In this document: piece after piece, positions 34,493 through 43,388 of the stretch
Layout: each line of letters starts with the position of its first letter
How positions within the stretch are numbered: the stretch's first letter is position 1
Origin: Tenggerimyces flavus
GTDB taxonomy: Bacteria > Actinomycetota > Actinomycetes > Propionibacteriales > Actinopolymorphaceae
Direction: 5' to 3'
Length of the DNA: 64,000 nt
Assembly (NCBI RefSeq): GCF_016907715.1
Contig: NZ_JAFBCM010000001.1
Span: forward strand, 6,634,001 to 6,698,000
Translations under genes and position numbers: made by a program
Notes under the pieces: generated by a model
Seen by the model: only the letters and a program-made list of their open reading frames with translations
The model's database searches: none
What the model was told of the DNA's origin: nothing

Positions 34493-34680
34493 CGACGTCA
34501 TCGACCTGGGGCCGCTGCGACTCGACGCCTGCTCCCGCCAGTCATGCCGGCTCGAACAACTTGAGTGTTCACATGCGTCGCATCCGGCTCCGACTCGGCG
34601 ACGACCCCCGCAACCCGCGCATCATCCTCAGCGTCCGCGGCGTGGGATATCGCCTCGTGCTTCCCGAGGCCAGCTACATC
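34493..34680 (+). pseudogene. Remnant of OmpR/PhoB-type response regulator winged helix
   Basis: The DNA-binding domain of an OmpR-family regulator survives in two frames. [14 protein letters not shown] (start of the effector domain) is in the frame of the pstB remnant. After an internal loss, [30 protein letters not shown] is in a neighbouring frame. The receiver domain is absent. Lying next to a pstB fragment, it may be debris of a phosphate-type regulatory locus. Confidence 0.7.
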
Positions 34681-34752
34681 CGCTGGCGCAACCAGCGCTG
34701 TCACCCCAAACGCCACTTCGCCATCGGCTCCAAGATCCGCCAACCCGATTAC

Positions 34753-35295
34753 CTACCCAACGTTGCTTGACGCGGCACTAGGCATTTCGGGTACAAGTGA
34801 GATCCGGGCCGGCTCGCGTACGACGTCTTGTGTCGGCTCGGATACACCTTCGGATGCGCGGCCCATGTTGCGGACCATCAGCATGAGGAGCTCGTACGAA
34901 CCGACAAGCGCGAAGGCGGGCCACGCAGCTACGAGAGCGCCGACGAGCCCGTCGGCGAGACCATGCGCGGCGTTCGCAGCAACGGTCGCCGCGATACCGA
35001 GCCCCAGGAGCCAGCGGGCAAGGGCGGGAACGGGGGTCCGACGCCGCGCGGAGTGCAGCATCACCATCGAGCTGGCGTAGATCAGGCCATCGACCGTCAG
35101 CGGCACGACGCGGGCTGTGAGGCCGTCCTCGCCATAGCTACGGACAACGTGGAAGGCGTGGCGGTAGGAGACGATCGCGGCAACGGTGGCAACGCAGACC
35201 ACAGCAGCGGCGGTCGACCATCGAATGAGCCTGTCCGTGTCGATCAGGGACAGGAACGTGCGAGGCGAGTTGTCATGAGGGGTCGCGGGCGGCAC
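34753..35295 (-). CDS. DUF2637 (Spd-like) membrane protein
   Basis: 180 residues, GTG 35295 with AAGGAG upstream. Four hydrophobic segments with the DUF2637 pattern: [68 protein letters not shown], and [18 protein letters not shown]2637 proteins are typical of actinomycete integrative-conjugative elements and plasmids, where Spd proteins help spread the element between hyphal compartments. Here it stands alone between pseudogenes and a tRNA fragment, so it is probably left from such an element. Confidence 0.82.
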   Translation of the reverse strand: MPPATPHDNSPRTFLSLIDTDRLIRWSTAAAVVCVATVAAIVSYRHAFHVVRSYGEDGLTARVVPLTVDGLIYASSMVMLHSARRRTPVPALARWLLGLGIAATVAANAAHGLADGLVGALVAAWPAFALVGSYELLMLMVRNMGRASEGVSEPTQDVVREPARISLVPEMPSAASSNVG

Positions 35296-35465
35296 GGATG
35301 AGCTCCTTGGAGGTCCCCTGGGCGGCCGGCCGAAGCCGACCGCCCGTTTTCACAGCCGTTTCACAGAAGGTCGAGACGGCTCCGCACTCAGGAGTACCTA
35401 GCTGGACTCCTGATGGACCAGGGGCACCGTGACCATACGCATCCGTCCCACCCGGACGGCGTACA

Positions 35466-35514
35466 CCGGACTTCTAATCCGGCGGTCGTAGGTTCGAATA
35501 CCACCGGGCGCGCC
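35466..35514 (+). tRNA. 3' half of tRNA-Arg(TCT), probable att site remnant
   Basis: The anticodon stem-loop CCGGA-CTTCTAA-TCCGG (anticodon TCT) at 35466-35482 is followed by a T-arm with GGTTCGAAT and an acceptor end GGGCGCGCCA at 35505-35514. No matching 5' acceptor or D-arm is upstream, and the T-stem has mismatches, so this is not a functional tRNA. 3' tRNA halves are the usual attachment sites of tyrosine-integrase elements. Confidence 0.6.
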
Positions 35515-35802
35515 ACGTTTTCGCAGGTCAGGGCCTCGGAAGGGCCGCGCATCGCCGGGTCCGCGCGTCCCTGCCCGGAACGCACAGTTGACTTGGCAAG
35601 ATCGCGACCTCCCCCACCCTGTGGTGTCTCAGGACATGGGACCCTCCGAACCTATCGGGCCGGGTATTGCTTTGTGGCTGGTAGTCGCCGGTGGCTCGAG
35701 GGTCGGGCCTCTGGCAGGGCGGCGCGGTGCCTCGACAGCGATTGCTGCAAGCTCCATCCACGGCGCGGCACCCTCTCGGTCCGATTGCGGACCTCCCGTC
35801 TT
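35515..35802. other. Non-coding stretch, nothing recognised
   Basis: Between the tRNA fragment and the LacI-type box I see no convincing gene. Open frames here on both strands lack ribosome sites and protein-like composition. The segment may be flank of the old integrated element plus the promoter region of the 35890 operon. Confidence 0.5.
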
Positions 35803-35816
35803 GCCAAGCGCTTGCA
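35803..35816. promoter_or_regulatory. Putative LacI-family operator, site 1 (CAAGCGCTTG)
   Basis: 10-bp palindrome CAAGCGCTTG at 35805-35814, about 75 nt upstream of the 35890 gene. The same AAGCGCTT core lies at 47136-47147, 51309-51318 and, with one change, 51242-51251. LacI/GalR repressors bind this CG-centred palindrome; the LacI gene at 51334 is the likely regulator. Confidence 0.6.
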
Positions 35817-35889
35817 GTTTGCTGCAACATAATGCACAGACTCAAGGCATCGGTCCTCCGCGCAACGACGAGACCCTGTGAGGGTTGCC

Positions 35890-36930
35890 ATGACGAGACG
35901 CCCGCATGCTTCGACACCGAAAGCGTTTTCCCGGCGCCAGGCCCTGACCTTGGGCGCCACGATCACCGGCGCGGCGATGATGTCCGTCGCTGGGCTTCCC
36001 GAGGCGGCCAGCGCCAGTCCGGTGTGCTCGCTCGCTGGGACCAACCGGCCCTTCATCCTGCACTTCTCCTGGAACGTGCCGCCGCTCACGACGTACGGCG
36101 CGGGCACGTTCATGTGCGTCAACTGGTGGGCGTCGCGGCACTTCCCGTCGCAAATCCAGGCCGTGCGCGCGAACGACTGCGAGGTCGTCGAGTACACGCT
36201 CCCGGTCAGCGACTACCCGTACGACGATGGCACCAACAGCGGCGTCGAGGAGATGGTGCTGTTCTACACCGGCGGGTCGGGCGACGTGTACCGGCGCCGG
36301 GACATTCCGCTGAACTGGTACTGGGATCCGTCCAACCCCGATCGCGTGACCGTCCCCAACTACTCGGCGCGGATGATGGACATTCGGGCGAACAGTGCGT
36401 TCTTCCACCACCTGCTCGAGGACTACTACCCGGCCAGGCTCGCGAACCCGAACTGGAAGCTGGACGGGTTCTTCCTCGACGTCCTCGGCGACGGCTACCT
36501 CGCCTACATGACCGGCGCGTCGGCCGCCGAGCAGGAGGAGATGCGCGCGGGGATGCGCTGGTTCGTCGCGCAGCTGCGCGACGTCGTCGGCGACGAGTGC
36601 ATTCTCATCAACAACAACTACTGGCTGAACGACAACTTCGACGTCGACGGCATCATGCTGGAGAACCACGTCGAGCCGACGAATGCCGTGTGGCCGCCGA
36701 TCCTCGCGCGCACGAAGCGGGGCGTACGCCGGCGCAACCTCACCACCAACCCGACGGCGGAGCTCGCCTGCGGCTGGGCGCAGATCGACGGCGTGGACCA
36801 GGCGGGCTTCCACCCGACCGACTACAACATCGGGCCACCCGTGCCGTACGGCGACTGCGGAATCGGCAACAACGGTTGGCCGGCCTCGGCCCACCACCTC
36901 CACCTGTGGGACTCCACCACAGCTGTCTGA
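35890..36930 (+). CDS. Tat-exported putative glycoside hydrolase-like protein
   Basis: 346 residues from ATG 35890 with GAGGG upstream. A twin-arginine signal (SRRQALTLG, Arg15-Arg16, hydrophobic to about 35, Ala-rich cleavage near PEAASASP) predicts export. The mature part looks like a TIM barrel with acidic ends of strands: WKLDGFFLDVLGDGY, DECILINNNYW and VDGIMLENH, as in putative glycosyl-hydrolase (GHL/GH114-like) families. I cannot name the family or substrate. First gene of a three-gene unit behind a LacI box in a pectin locus. Confidence 0.75.
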   Translation: MTRRPHASTPKAFSRRQALTLGATITGAAMMSVAGLPEAASASPVCSLAGTNRPFILHFSWNVPPLTTYGAGTFMCVNWWASRHFPSQIQAVRANDCEVVEYTLPVSDYPYDDGTNSGVEEMVLFYTGGSGDVYRRRDIPLNWYWDPSNPDRVTVPNYSARMMDIRANSAFFHHLLEDYYPARLANPNWKLDGFFLDVLGDGYLAYMTGASAAEQEEMRAGMRWFVAQLRDVVGDECILINNNYWLNDNFDVDGIMLENHVEPTNAVWPPILARTKRGVRRRNLTTNPTAELACGWAQIDGVDQAGFHPTDYNIGPPVPYGDCGIGNNGWPASAHHLHLWDSTTAV

Positions 36931-36946
36931 ACGAGGGGGATCACTC

Positions 36947-39031
36947 GTGGCCAGCAGGCCCGCCACCGCCACCTGGTTGACCGAAGCACGCACGCTGATC
37001 CTCGAGTCGTATTCGCCGCCGCTCTACCCTGACCTCGAGTACGAGCCCGACCGGCTCGTCGCCACGATGAGGTCCCTGAACGCCGACACCGTCCGGTTCG
37101 GGGCGATCGGGTACTGGGCGAACTATCCGAGCAAGCGGTTCCCGGTGCACCCGGGCCTCGGCGATCGGGACCTGGTGCGGGAGACGATCGACGCGTGTCG
37201 TGCGGCGGGCCTGCGCTGCGTCGTCTACCTCCCGCTGTCGCACCCGATGATCGAGCCGGCGCTGGACTCGCGCGCGCACTGGCTGCAGCGCACCGAGTCC
37301 GGCGACCGGCACGAATGCGACTACCACGTAGGCGACTTCGCTCGGCCGTACATGTGGTACATCTGCTCGCGCGGGCCCTACCGGGCGGCAGCCGCGGAGA
37401 TCACCCGCGAGATCGTCGAGGGCTACGACGTCGACGGGATGTACTTCGACGGACCGCACTACTACCGGCCCTGCTACTGCGAAGGGTGCCGGGAGTCGTT
37501 CAAGGAGTACTGCGGGAGCGAGCTGCCGAGCATCCGGATGGGCCAGGAGTACGCCCTGGACTGGAACGATCCCGCCATTCCGGCGTACTTTCGGTGGATC
37601 GGTGACACCGACCACGACGTCCTGCAGGAGCAGCTCGACGTCATCAGGAGCGTCCGCCCGGACCTGCCCGTGCTCTCGCATGGCGGTCCGGTGCTCCACA
37701 CGCTCTACAAGCAACCGCACCAACGGCTGCTCGAGCAGGTCGACGGGACGTTGTTCGAGACCGGGTCGAGCCTCGTGCACCGGCATCTGATCGCGGGGCT
37801 CACCCGTTCGGCCGGTCGGCTGATGTGGTCGTACACCGGCGGGTACAACAACCATCCGCGCATCGTCGGGCAGGGCGTCGAGTGGGCGCTCGAGGGCTTC
37901 AGCAGCCTGTCGATCGGTGGCAGCCCGCTGATCTCCGCGGGAGGCCGTTTCTACTACGACACCAGGGGATCTGAGCACGTGCGGGAGGTGTACGACTTCC
38001 AGCAGGAGCACCGCGAGCTGTACGCGGGCCTCGAGCCAGAGCCGTTCCTCGCGCTCCCGTACTCGCAGGCGACCGCGGAACGCTTCACCCACGCCGACCC
38101 GATCAACCGCTACAACCATCCGTGGACGGCCGCGCACGATCTCCTGCAGAGCGTCAACCTGCAGACGAACCCCGTCTTCGAGACCGTCCTCGACTCCCCC
38201 GAGCGGCTGTCCGAGTACCGCGTGCTCTACCTGCCGAACGTCGCCGTGCTCACGCCGTCGCAACGCGAGAACGTCCGTGCGTACGTGGCGAACGGCGGCG
38301 GGCTGATCGCCGCCGGCATCACCGCGGCGACCGATCCCGAGCTGTACGGCGTGGAGGTACGCTCCGACGAATGGGCCGGGCACGACGTCTACCTCGACGT
38401 CCCCGACAGCGCCGACGCGACGATTCCAGGGCTCGCGCAGGGCGGGCTGCTGCCGGTGCAACGGCACGCGTTGGTCGCCGCGCACGACGAGGCCTCGGTG
38501 CTCGCGACTCTCCAGCGGGGTTGGGCTTCCACGTCGTACCCCGGCATCGTGGCGCGCCGTCATGGCGACGGCCGCGTGGTCTATCTGGCGGGTGCGCCGG
38601 AGGATGCGTTCGTCGGCTGGATCCACAAGCACGACCCGTCCGTGCCGGGGCCGTTGGTCCGGCAGCGGATGGGGTACGACCACCTGCCGGAGCTGGCGCG
38701 GCTGATGGCGGCCGCCGTCCGCTGGGCGTGTCGCGAGCAGCTGCCGTACGAGCTCGACGCCGATCCCGACCTGCTTGTCGTCCTGGCGCGGAAGGGCGGC
38801 GCGAAGGTGCTGAGCCTGATCAACCTGTCCGGGCCGCGGTACGAGTCCGGGCGCTGCGTGCTCGACCACGTACGACCGCGCCGCGACGTGCGGGTGCGGG
38901 TCCGCGCGAGGGCCGACGCGTCGTTTCGCCTGCTGCGGGCAGGCGTGGTGCCGCGGACGGTGCGGCACGGCGACTACGTCGAGGTGGTCGTCCCCGAGCT
39001 CACGACGTACGAAGCCGTTCTCGTGCACTGA
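36947..39031 (+). CDS. Putative glycosyl hydrolase (GHL6-like) with beta-galactosidase-trimerisation-like domain
   Basis: 694 residues from GTG 36947, GAGGGGG 7 nt upstream. The N-terminal TIM barrel (1-400) has TVRFGAIGYWANYP, GYDVDGMYFDGPHYYRPCYCEGC (acidic strand end plus a CxC...C cluster) and LFETGSS. The middle part (about 400-600) has YRVLYLPNVAVLTPSQ and VRAYVANGGGLIAAG, like the trimerisation domain of GH42-type enzymes, followed by a beta domain. No signal peptide, so it acts on imported oligosaccharides. Substrate unknown. Confidence 0.75.
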   Translation: MASRPATATWLTEARTLILESYSPPLYPDLEYEPDRLVATMRSLNADTVRFGAIGYWANYPSKRFPVHPGLGDRDLVRETIDACRAAGLRCVVYLPLSHPMIEPALDSRAHWLQRTESGDRHECDYHVGDFARPYMWYICSRGPYRAAAAEITREIVEGYDVDGMYFDGPHYYRPCYCEGCRESFKEYCGSELPSIRMGQEYALDWNDPAIPAYFRWIGDTDHDVLQEQLDVIRSVRPDLPVLSHGGPVLHTLYKQPHQRLLEQVDGTLFETGSSLVHRHLIAGLTRSAGRLMWSYTGGYNNHPRIVGQGVEWALEGFSSLSIGGSPLISAGGRFYYDTRGSEHVREVYDFQQEHRELYAGLEPEPFLALPYSQATAERFTHADPINRYNHPWTAAHDLLQSVNLQTNPVFETVLDSPERLSEYRVLYLPNVAVLTPSQRENVRAYVANGGGLIAAGITAATDPELYGVEVRSDEWAGHDVYLDVPDSADATIPGLAQGGLLPVQRHALVAAHDEASVLATLQRGWASTSYPGIVARRHGDGRVVYLAGAPEDAFVGWIHKHDPSVPGPLVRQRMGYDHLPELARLMAAAVRWACREQLPYELDADPDLLVVLARKGGAKVLSLINLSGPRYESGRCVLDHVRPRRDVRVRVRARADASFRLLRAGVVPRTVRHGDYVEVVVPELTTYEAVLVH

Positions 39032-39045
39032 CGACCGGAGGACTC

Positions 39046-39954
39046 ATGCCCAGGAAGGTTCGTGTCGCGACGCTGTCGTTCATCTACGCCGGTGGGACGA
39101 CGATCGAGGAGAATCGCGACCGTGCATGCGAGTTCGTCGAGATGGTGGGTTCCTCGCGGCCGGACCTGGTCTGCCTGCCGGAGAACTACCTCTTCACCAA
39201 CCTCCGTGGGCCCGCCCGTACGCCGGAGCCCCTCGACGGGCCGACCACCTCGGCACTGGGAAAGCTGGCGCGCAAGTACGGTACCTGGATCGTTGGCGGG
39301 CTGCTGACCGAGGACGCCGAGGGCGTGATCCGCAACCATGCGGTCGTGCTCGACCGTCAAGGCGAGCTTGCGGGCGCGTACGCCAAGACGCACCCGACGG
39401 TCGAGGAGTGCGAGGACCGGAAAATCGTTCCCGGGTCGCTCGACCCGTTCGTGCTCGAGACCGACTTCGGGCGGCTGGGGCTGGCGATCTGCTTCGACAT
39501 CGGCTGGCCGGCGCAGTGGGCGGGATTGCGCTCTGCCGGAGCCGAGCTGGTCGTGTGGCCGTCCGCGTACGACGGCGGCTTCCCGTTGCAGGCTTACGCG
39601 TGGCTGCACCAGTACTACGTGGTCTCCTCGGTGCGCAGCTTCCACAGCAAGATCATCGACCTCACCGGCGAGGTGCTGGCCTCCACCAGCCAGTGGCACC
39701 GGGCCGCGGTCGAGACGATCGACCTGGAGAAGCGGGTGTTCCACATCGACCAGCAGTACCTCAAGCTCCAAGACGTCCAGCGCGACCTCGGGGCGGGCGT
39801 GACGATCCGGACGGGGAGCCAGGAGAACATCTTCACGCTGGAGAGCAACGACGACGCGTGGCCGCTCGATCGGATCATGGAGACGTACGGGCTGGTGGAC
39901 CTCACCACCTACCTCGCCCGCTCCACGGAGGTACAGGACAAGCACCGCGCCTAA
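39046..39954 (+). CDS. Carbon-nitrogen hydrolase (nitrilase superfamily)
   Basis: 302 residues from ATG 39046 with CGGAGG upstream. The catalytic triad is Glu46 (CLPENYLF), Lys114 (AYAKTHP) and Cys149 (AICFDIGWP). Family members hydrolyse amides, ureas or nitriles. In a polysaccharide locus it might remove N-acyl or amide groups from a substituted uronate, but this is inference. It is 14 nt after the preceding gene and ends the rightward unit. Confidence 0.87.
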   Translation: MPRKVRVATLSFIYAGGTTIEENRDRACEFVEMVGSSRPDLVCLPENYLFTNLRGPARTPEPLDGPTTSALGKLARKYGTWIVGGLLTEDAEGVIRNHAVVLDRQGELAGAYAKTHPTVEECEDRKIVPGSLDPFVLETDFGRLGLAICFDIGWPAQWAGLRSAGAELVVWPSAYDGGFPLQAYAWLHQYYVVSSVRSFHSKIIDLTGEVLASTSQWHRAAVETIDLEKRVFHIDQQYLKLQDVQRDLGAGVTIRTGSQENIFTLESNDDAWPLDRIMETYGLVDLTTYLARSTEVQDKHRA

Positions 39955-39980
39955 CCACCGGTCGGCACGGGTTTCGTTTG

Positions 39981-40481
39981 GAATGAAGGGCACCTTCATT
40001 CGAACCTATTGAATGAAGGTGCCCTTCATTCAAAACAGGGGACGGAAGACCCGGCTTCATCTAAACCACAAGAAGCCAGGGGCCCCACAAGCAACGCGAG
40101 CACGGCAACAAACCCAGCAAGAAGGAACCTCCCCCGGGACACCTGTTCCGGGGGCAGGGGCGGCGCGTGAAAAACAGGTGGCCGGGCCGGGGCGAGTCAA
40201 GGGCCGCTCCGCGGTCGCGAAGCGACGTCGCCCCTCTGCGAAGCCGCCGCGACGCCCTTGACGCGCCCCGGACCGGCCACCACACTCGGACGCCGCCACA
40301 GACCCCGAGAGCACCAAACCCCAGGACAGCCTGCGAAGAACACTGCACCAAGACAGCACCAGACCCAGAAGAGCTTCGCCAAGAACATGCCGCACCCGCC
40401 GCGCAAGACGGCGCCACGCCGAGATCCTTCGAATGAAGGGCACCTTCATCTCAACCTGTTGAATGAAGGTGCCCTTCATTC
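39981..40481. repeat. Direct-repeat-flanked block with nested inverted repeats
   Basis: Two 51-bp near-identical copies (39981-40031 and 40431-40481), each a pair of opposed hairpins GAATGAAGG-CACCTTCATTC type around a GAACCTATT/CAACCTGTT spacer, flank about 400 bp. Inside, 28-bp arms at 40177-40204 and 40254-40281 (two mismatches) make a large hairpin; a smaller CCCCCGG hairpin precedes it. A diverged third hairpin pair is at 40504-40542. No gene is credible in 39955-40708. It could be a non-autonomous element inserted in a terminator, or stacked terminators. Confidence 0.65.
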
Positions 40482-40570
40482 AAGCGGCGCGGCAGCTGGG
40501 TCGGGGGCACCCTGGTCCGAACCTACGGGACGAGGGTGCCCCTCACCCCAACCTCGGCGCCACCCACCCA

Positions 40571-40643
40571 TGATCATGAACGTGATCATGAAGGCGAACC
40601 GTCGCATACGATCAGTTAGGCTTCACGATCACGTTCATGATCA
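40571..40643. terminator. Long inverted repeat in a convergent gap
   Basis: 23-bp arms (40571-40593 and 40621-40643) with one mismatch around a 27-nt loop, built of TGATCATGAACGTGATCATG-like sequence. It shares the TGATCATG word with the hairpin family at 279, 14368, 52371 and 59727, and like them lies between converging genes (39954 and 40709). A bidirectional terminator role is likely; there is no T-run. Confidence 0.6.
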
Positions 40644-40708
40644 CGGGCCTGAGCGCACCCAGCGGATGGCCCGGGCCACCCCGGCACAGGGGGCCCTCAG
40701 CCGAGAGC

Positions 40709-41473
40709 TCAGGGTGCGTCCGCCAGCAGCGGTCGTAGGGTGGTGAAGCTGCGGGCAATGCTGGCGAACGGGTCGTCGGCGCAATGGTCCTGTTCGACCA
40801 CGTACCACTGCACGCCGGCCTTCTCGCAGGCGGTCACGACCGCCGGCCAGCTGACCTCGCCCTCGCCGACCGCTACCGTCTGGACGGACGTTCCGCTCCC
40901 CCGTACGTCCTTCGCGTGCACGAGCGGCACCCGTCCGGACAACGTGCCCAACCAGGCGACCGGGTCGTCGCCGGCGGCGTGCACCCAGCCGATGTCGATC
41001 AGCGCCTGGAGGTCCTCAGAAGCGTTCTCCCACAGCACATCGAACATCCGCAGACCGGACTCGTCGCGCTCGAACTCGTAGCGGTGGTTGTGGAAAGCGA
41101 GCCCCAGACCCTCCACCGCGAGCTGCCGAGCCACCTCCGACGCACGGCGGGCGAACGTCACGGCTCCGGAAACGCTGCGGAACTCCGCCGGCACGTTGGC
41201 CAACACGATCCAGCGCCCGCCCATCGCGTGGCAGTCCTTCGCCGCGCCGGCGACATCGGCCTCGAGGCGGGTGAAGTCCAGGTGATGCGTCAGCAACCGC
41301 AGTCCGGCGTCACGTACGACCGAGGCGAAGCGGGACAGTCCGAACCGTTCTGCCAGCTCGACGTACGGCTCCACACCGGAGTATCCGATCTCGCGCACCC
41401 GCCGCAACGTCTCGGCGAGCTCGGACTCGGACGCCAAAGCATGCCGAAGCGTATAGAGCTGCAGGCCGATCAC
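40709..41473 (-). CDS. Sugar-phosphate isomerase/epimerase (AP2-like TIM barrel)
   Basis: 254 residues, compact TIM barrel. Metal-ligand-type positions appear at YSGVEPYVELAE, GLAFHNHRYEFER (His pair), LIDIGWVHAAGDDP, LVHAKDVRG and WYVVEQDHC, the usual E/H/D/H/E set of this family. It likely epimerises or isomerises a keto-sugar. It is the last gene of the LplABC importer operon, 13 nt after the permease, in the LacI/pectin locus. Confidence 0.85.
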   Translation of the reverse strand: MIGLQLYTLRHALASESELAETLRRVREIGYSGVEPYVELAERFGLSRFASVVRDAGLRLLTHHLDFTRLEADVAGAAKDCHAMGGRWIVLANVPAEFRSVSGAVTFARRASEVARQLAVEGLGLAFHNHRYEFERDESGLRMFDVLWENASEDLQALIDIGWVHAAGDDPVAWLGTLSGRVPLVHAKDVRGSGTSVQTVAVGEGEVSWPAVVTACEKAGVQWYVVEQDHCADDPFASIARSFTTLRPLLADAP

Positions 41474-41486
41474 CAGAGAATCCCCT

Positions 41487-42473
41487 TCACCACAAGCTGG
41501 AGTCCGTCATCCACCGCGCGATCCGGTTCGCCGCCACGATGAGCACCAGGCCGACGACCGACTGGAACACGCCGATCGCCGCCCCGTACGAGAACTGCGG
41601 CACCTGCGAGCCCAGACCGACCTGGTAGACGTAGGTGTCGATCACCTGCGACGAGTCGAGGTTCAAGGCGTTCTGCATCAGCAGCACCTTCTCGAATCCG
41701 GTCGACAGCGTCGACCCCATCGACAAGATCAGCAGGATGATCGCGACCGGCGCGATCCCGGGGAGGTCGATGTGCCACACCCGACGGATCCGCGACGCTC
41801 CGTCGACGGTCGCGGCCTCGTGCAGCTCGGGGTCGATGCCGGCGAGCGCGGCCAGGTAGACGATCGCGGAGAAGCCCATCGTCTGCCACGCGCCAGACCA
41901 GACGTACACATGGCGGAACCACAACGGATCCGACAGGAAGTCCGGTACGGGAACGCCGAGCTTCTCCAACGCCAGAACGTAGATCCCGCTGTTCGGATCG
42001 AGGATCGCGAACAGGATCCCGACCACGACGACCGTCGGGATGAAGTGTGGAGCGTACGTGATCATCTGCACGACGCGTGAGAACCAGCGGCGCTTCACAT
42101 AGTTGAGCGCCAGCGCGAGGATGATCGGCAGCGGGAACGTCGCGACCAGCGCGTAGAAGTGCAGGACCAGCGTGTTCTTGATGACCGGCCAGAACAGGTA
42201 CGAGTTCATGAACGTCTCGAAGTTCGCGACCCCCACCCACGGACTCCCCCACATCCCACCCGCGGGGTTGTAGCTGCGGAAGGCGATCTGGATGCCGATC
42301 ATCGGCCAGTAGTTGAAGATCGCGAGGTACGCGACCGGAAGCACGAGCATCGCGTAGAGCTGCCACCGGCGCAGGACTCGCCGGCTAGTCATCCGGGCAC
42401 GCGACGGTGGAGCCGGTGCGGCCGGGGACGCGGTTTCCCGTACGAGGGCGGCGGCGTCGGGCTGAGCGGTCAT
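41487..42473 (-). CDS. ABC transporter permease, LplB-type
   Basis: 328 residues, six predicted helices. The EAA loop reads YLAALAGIDPELHEAATVDGASRIRRVWHIDLPGI, the ATPase contact motif of carbohydrate permeases. N-terminal LYAMLVLPVAYLAIFNYWPMIGIQIAF is typical of the LplB subfamily, which imports oligo-uronates and complex saccharides. It pairs with the LplC-type permease 6 nt upstream. As usual for these systems no ATPase gene is here; a shared MsmK-type ATPase elsewhere is expected. Confidence 0.9.
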   Translation of the reverse strand: MTAQPDAAALVRETASPAAPAPPSRARMTSRRVLRRWQLYAMLVLPVAYLAIFNYWPMIGIQIAFRSYNPAGGMWGSPWVGVANFETFMNSYLFWPVIKNTLVLHFYALVATFPLPIILALALNYVKRRWFSRVVQMITYAPHFIPTVVVVGILFAILDPNSGIYVLALEKLGVPVPDFLSDPLWFRHVYVWSGAWQTMGFSAIVYLAALAGIDPELHEAATVDGASRIRRVWHIDLPGIAPVAIILLILSMGSTLSTGFEKVLLMQNALNLDSSQVIDTYVYQVGLGSQVPQFSYGAAIGVFQSVVGLVLIVAANRIARWMTDSSLW

Positions 42474-42479
42474 TCGCCA

Positions 42480-43388
42480 TCACCCCTTGAGCGATCCGAT
42501 GCGGACACCGCGGACGAACTGCTTCTGCACGAACGGGTACGCGAGCAGCGGCGGCAGGCTGGCGATCACGATCACCGCGTACTTCAGCAGGTCGCGAATG
42601 TCCTCCTTCGTATTGCCTTCGGCGATCGCCTGCACCTGCGAGGGATCCACGGTGTTCTGGATGAGGATCTGGCGGAGCACGAGCTGTAACGGAAAGAGCT
42701 GGTCGTTCGTGAGATAGATCAGAGCGTTGAACCAGGAGTTCCACTGCGCCACGCCGTAGAACAACGCGTTCACCGCGATGATCGGCTTGGAGAGTGGCAG
42801 CACGATCCGCAGGAAGAACCGGAAGTCCGAGCAGCCATCCATGTGCGCGGCGTCGAGCAGCTCGTTCGGGATCGTGATCTGGAAGAACGTGCGCGTGATG
42901 ATGACGTTCCAGACCGCGACCACGCCCGGGATGATCAACGCCCAACGAGTGTTGAGCATCCCGAGCTCGCGGACGACCAGGTAGGTCGGGATCATCCCAC
43001 CGCTGAAGACCATCGGGATGACGAAGAACACCATGATCACGTTGCGGGCGGGAAGATCCTTGCGGGACAGGGGATACGCCGCCAGCAGCGTGAGCGAGAC
43101 CGCGAACGCCGTGCCGCCGACCGTGTAGATGGCGGAGTTGACGAAGCCGGTCACGATCGTCTGGTACTCGAACACGGTCTCGTACGCCCGGGTCGTCACA
43201 TCGACCGGCCACAGCCACATCTGGCCGGAGGTGATGGCGTCCGGGCTGCTGAACGACGCCGACAGGACGTAGATCAGCGGATACAGCACCGAGGCGGCGA
43301 ACAGCCCGAGGACGACCGCGCTCACCCGCCCAACGGCGCGGTCGCCTCGAGTATCCCGGATGCTCCTATTCTCCTGGACGCTGCTCAT
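42480..43388 (-). CDS. Carbohydrate ABC transporter permease, LplC-type
   Basis: 302 residues, six helices. The EAA-like loop is FFQITIPNELLDAAHMDGCSDFRFFLRIVLPLSKPI, and the C-terminus FVQKQFVRGVRIGSLKG is characteristic of MalG/LplC permeases. Its ATG at 43388 overlaps the binding-protein stop by 23 nt; a GTG at 43325 is a shorter alternative. Forms the heterodimeric channel with the next gene product. Confidence 0.9.
   Translation of the reverse strand: MSSVQENRSIRDTRGDRAVGRVSAVVLGLFAASVLYPLIYVLSASFSSPDAITSGQMWLWPVDVTTRAYETVFEYQTIVTGFVNSAIYTVGGTAFAVSLTLLAAYPLSRKDLPARNVIMVFFVIPMVFSGGMIPTYLVVRELGMLNTRWALIIPGVVAVWNVIITRTFFQITIPNELLDAAHMDGCSDFRFFLRIVLPLSKPIIAVNALFYGVAQWNSWFNALIYLTNDQLFPLQLVLRQILIQNTVDPSQVQAIAEGNTKEDIRDLLKYAVIVIASLPPLLAYPFVQKQFVRGVRIGSLKG

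Noticed and set aside
34182-34781. A 199-residue open frame read as an intact gene
   Set aside because: Only its first part is a damaged PstB fragment. The rest is low-complexity, His/Arg/Pro-rich sequence in the wrong frame over a response-regulator remnant.
35420-35514. A complete tRNA-Arg gene
   Set aside because: No 5' acceptor strand or D-arm pairs with the GGGCGCGCC end, and the T-stem has mismatches. Only the 3' half is present.
35413-35881. Small open frames between the tRNA fragment and the 35890 gene
   Set aside because: They lack ribosome sites, change frame with no conserved-looking motif and have Arg/Pro/Ser-rich composition typical of random high-GC frames.
40013-40436. Open frames in the inverted-repeat block
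   Set aside because: Their codons are dictated by the hairpin arms on both strands, and the products are Arg/Pro-rich. Repeat structure explains them better.
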